Below are positions 59,480 through 64,000 of a stretch of 64,000 nucleotides of DNA, one piece after another (position 1 is the first letter of the stretch; the number at the start of each line of letters is the position of its first letter). The stretch spans positions 204,991,494 to 205,055,493 of the forward strand of contig NC_059471.1 of assembly GCF_018139145.2 (NCBI RefSeq), written 5' to 3'. Both the position numbers and the translations under genes were made by a program. The DNA comes from Gymnogyps californianus (Eukaryota > Chordata > Aves > Accipitriformes > Cathartidae). The notes beneath the pieces were generated by a model. The model was not told the origin of the DNA. It did no database searches and saw only the letters and a list, made by a program, of their open reading frames with translations.

Positions 59480-61590
59480 TTTCCACTTTGTCTTAGAGAG
59501 ACTCTGTACGTGGGACAAGCCAAGGGCCCCGGACGCGGGTGTCTGTTGCTAAGGGGTGGGCTGGGAGGGGTTACCACCTCCACGCAGGTCCTCCCTGCTG
59601 CTCAGGTTCTGCTCCTCACCCCCCTGGCTCCCCCACCTGCCCCGAGCCCTCGCCAGGCCCGGCCAGGCCTCACAATGACACAGTGGATGCTGCATTTCCC
59701 ATCCTGGCAGCGACAGCTGCGCTTCCCGGGAGCTGCTGAAACGCTGGACTGAAAAACTTTGCCCAAGAAAGTGCGAGATCGCAGCCTGTGCAGCGCTAGT
59801 ACTCTGCCACCTGCGCCGGGGTCCGACCAGCGCTGCTGGGAACGCATCCAGTAAAATAAAACCTGGCAGCTTTTGACCAGTCTCGTCCTGTGCTTTGCTG
59901 CCACCAGCTGAAGCACTGCTTCCTACTCGCCAGCCTAAGTTACCGACTGAAAAGTGAACTGACTTCCTCTTTCCTGTACTGATTAACAGACTGCTGTCTA
60001 AAAATTTAAATCCTACCTTAGGCTTGTCAGCGCTAGGTTAAACAAACCCACATCCTTTAAACTCGTAACGGGGCTCATCTCTTTCCCCTCCCCTCCCCCT
60101 TTGTCTACACTGACGGGGTAGTGCCTCTGCCCACTCACTGCTGAAGCCCCACCGCAGCAAACGTGACTGGATAGCCTAAGTCCAGTTTGATACCTCTGAA
60201 TAATCAGAATAATATTCCTCTCCCCCTCCTTTTTTGCAAGAGTATGGACGATAATTCAGGATACAGACTCTTTTTACATACTTCGCTTATCCTTCTTAAG
60301 TAAAAGGTACACTTAATTTCAAGTGCTGCTCTTGGTAAACAGAGAGAGTCTCCATGCTGCTTTCTGAACCACTTTCCTCTCAGGCTCAAAATGACAAAAA
60401 TTCTGTCCCACCAATAAACTTGCATCCCTCCCCAAAATGTGCCTACCAAAACAACACATAACCGTTGAGATCAGTTTTTCAAGCAAGTGTGGGCAAAACC
60501 ACAGGATTGCCTACGTTTGCTTATCCAGATACTGACACTGGCCCAAATCCTAACAAAGCCCACGTACCGTGTACACTCCCTATTGTACACGCTTCCAAAA
60601 TAAAGTGGCTTCACAACCTAAGCTTGATGAATCGATGCCAGTTGTATTGAAAGGAGACCTGGGAAAACTTCTCAAAGCAGTTCCCAAAAGCATTTTTTCC
60701 CCCAGGTATTTCTTCAAACTCTTCCCCCCCCTGCCCCCCCCCCCCCAAACTTTTAATGCAACGCTTGGAAAAAAGAAAACGAAAGACTGTTGCTTTTCAT
60801 TGACCAAACCAGCCAGCCCTGTCAGAACACACTAGATGAATGACAATCAGCCTTTTAATGTTGCCTGCTGCCAACAACTGCCCGCTATTGCCCAGCTACC
60901 GGAGCATAAGGACCCTGTCAGGGTCATCCTCAGTGCATAGTAGCGTCTTAGACAAGTAATATGATGTATCAAAGTGCTCACTAGTAGACTGATGTCAAAC
61001 TTCAATCTTTTTTAGAGCAGGACAGGGAAAGAATCTTCCTTCCCCTAGCACTAAGAAGTTACGTTCACTTCTTCCTCCTTCTTGACCCACTTACTATTTT
61101 GTAAGAAACAAAGAATCTCAGCAAAAGGGATGAAGAAAACCACTGAAGAAAAAAAACAAGTTATGATGGTACCAGAGCGAAAAAATATCCTTTCACGTCC
61201 TCCCTAAGCTGGGCAATGACTCAGACCACCAAGCACCCGGGCTGAGCTATGAATGCCTCCTCCTCAGCTCTTGCCCTGTGGCAGTTCCTGAGAGTTTTCT
61301 TGGGACACAGCTGCACCTCGGTGCTGAGCATCAGGCAAGCATTTCTGAGCACACCCAGGAACACTGCAGTCCCTTCAGGATCTTTCAGCACCTCTACAGC
61401 TTAGACGACAAGTTTTGGGGTGTAAATGGCAACTAGGGATCTAAACTTTGGATTTCTAACATTGCCCAGGTATCTGATTTAAAAATATCTCACTGGTTTA
61501 GGCTGTGTTATTCAAATCTCACTGAGATTTTTTTCTACAGCAGCAATACTCCACTAGTGTAGGACACACTCATCATGAACTCACCCCTTC
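59480..61590. other. Intergenic region between convergent SLC26A5 and PSMC2
   Basis: The part 59,500-59,920 is GC-rich with scattered CpG, in contrast to the AT-rich 3'UTR before it. A poly-C run lies at 60724-60746. No exon or repeat family is recognised. Confidence 0.55.
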
Positions 61591-61705
61591 TGTTTGGAAT
61601 ACTCCATTTATTTCTAGCTTCCAAGAACAAGACACAAATTACTACACTTGGATTTTTGTTTCATAGAAAGTTCAACAACAGGAACAGGAAAAACATTCCA
61701 AGATA
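61590..61705 (-). other. PSMC2: PSMC2 3'UTR with poly(A) signal
   Basis: On the minus strand an AATAAA (61612-61607) lies about 95 bases after the stop codon, giving a short 3'UTR as is usual for this gene. The end is approximate. Confidence 0.6.
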
Positions 61706-63665
<1,960 letters not shown>

Positions 63666-64000
63666 TTAAAGATTCAAGGCACATTAAAGGAAAACTATCA
63701 AAATGAAACTTTTCATGCTTCCAAACACTTCTAAGTTTCCAATGATAAAACTCTTTTATTTGTACACATATATATAATGGAACATTCATAAATCTGAAAG
63801 CAATTTATAAAGGAGAGACAAATTACTACTCTTAAATTCAGAAGTACAGATGAAGTCATTTACCTCAGGGCCAAGTGAAAAATAAGTGGTAGAGTTGGGA
63901 ACAGAATCCTAATCCTAGAGTCCTCCCGAACTGCAGATTAAACTCTGCACTGCAAAATCCATTTCATCAGTGACAGCACACTTCTTATAACTGATTGCCT

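Noticed and set aside
59456..59752. A 98-codon ORF in the GC-rich block after prestin.
   Set aside because: Proline-rich translation with no recognisable domain; the block is short and shared with an antisense ORF.
63850..63900. A minus-strand donor-like CTGAG|GTAAAT near 63,861 as the next upstream PSMC2 exon.
   Set aside because: The bases before it do not encode the expected PSMC2 residues (a KYVGE end), so it is not that exon.

Overview
The window is vertebrate nuclear DNA, almost certainly from a bird and probably a neoavian one. Three genes are recognised from their exon translations, in the conserved vertebrate order RELN, SLC26A5, PSMC2. The repeats are mostly CR1 LINEs plus two copies of an ERVL-like LTR with TGT...ACA ends that I remember as common in neoavian genomes (not verified here). 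Genes are compact, introns are AT-rich, and there is one strong CpG island.

Region by region. (1) 1-13,840, + strand: the 3' end of RELN (reelin). It has three coding exons (377-596, 1613-1810, 2216-2314), a 10.4 kb intron holding a candidate six-base microexon (7357-7362), the terminal exon for the basic C-terminal region (12697-12793), and a 3'UTR of about 1 kb. (2) 13,890-20,200: intergenic DNA with one 5'-truncated CR1. (3) 20,230-21,100: a CpG island with two opposed ZNF143/STAF-type sites and splice donors on both strands. It is the likely distal promoter of SLC26A5. (4) 20,700-35,900: presumed 5'-noncoding intron of SLC26A5, with a 2.7 kb decayed CR1 carrying a nested LTR, and minus-strand stretches that look like decayed coding sequence. 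(5) 35,968-57,791, + strand: SLC26A5 (prestin), 18 coding exons that splice in frame to 742 codons with no disabling change. Intron insertions include a second CR1 and a solo LTR with a perfect 5-bp target duplication. (6) 57,792-59,475: SLC26A5 3'UTR. (7) 59,480-61,590: intergenic space between convergent genes, partly GC-rich. (8) 61,590-64,000, minus strand: the last four coding exons of PSMC2 (26S proteasome ATPase Rpt1).

The genes do not form a pathway. Reelin is a secreted neuronal-positioning protein, prestin a membrane anion transporter/motor of the SLC26 family, and PSMC2 a housekeeping proteasome ATPase. The most interesting observations concern alternative ends of reelin (a microexon, a cassette exon and a read-through stop between exon 63 and the terminal exon), the two-sided CpG island promoter, and an unidentified minus-strand coding-like region at 22-27 kb. 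I saw no mobile defence system, CRISPR array or tRNA gene.
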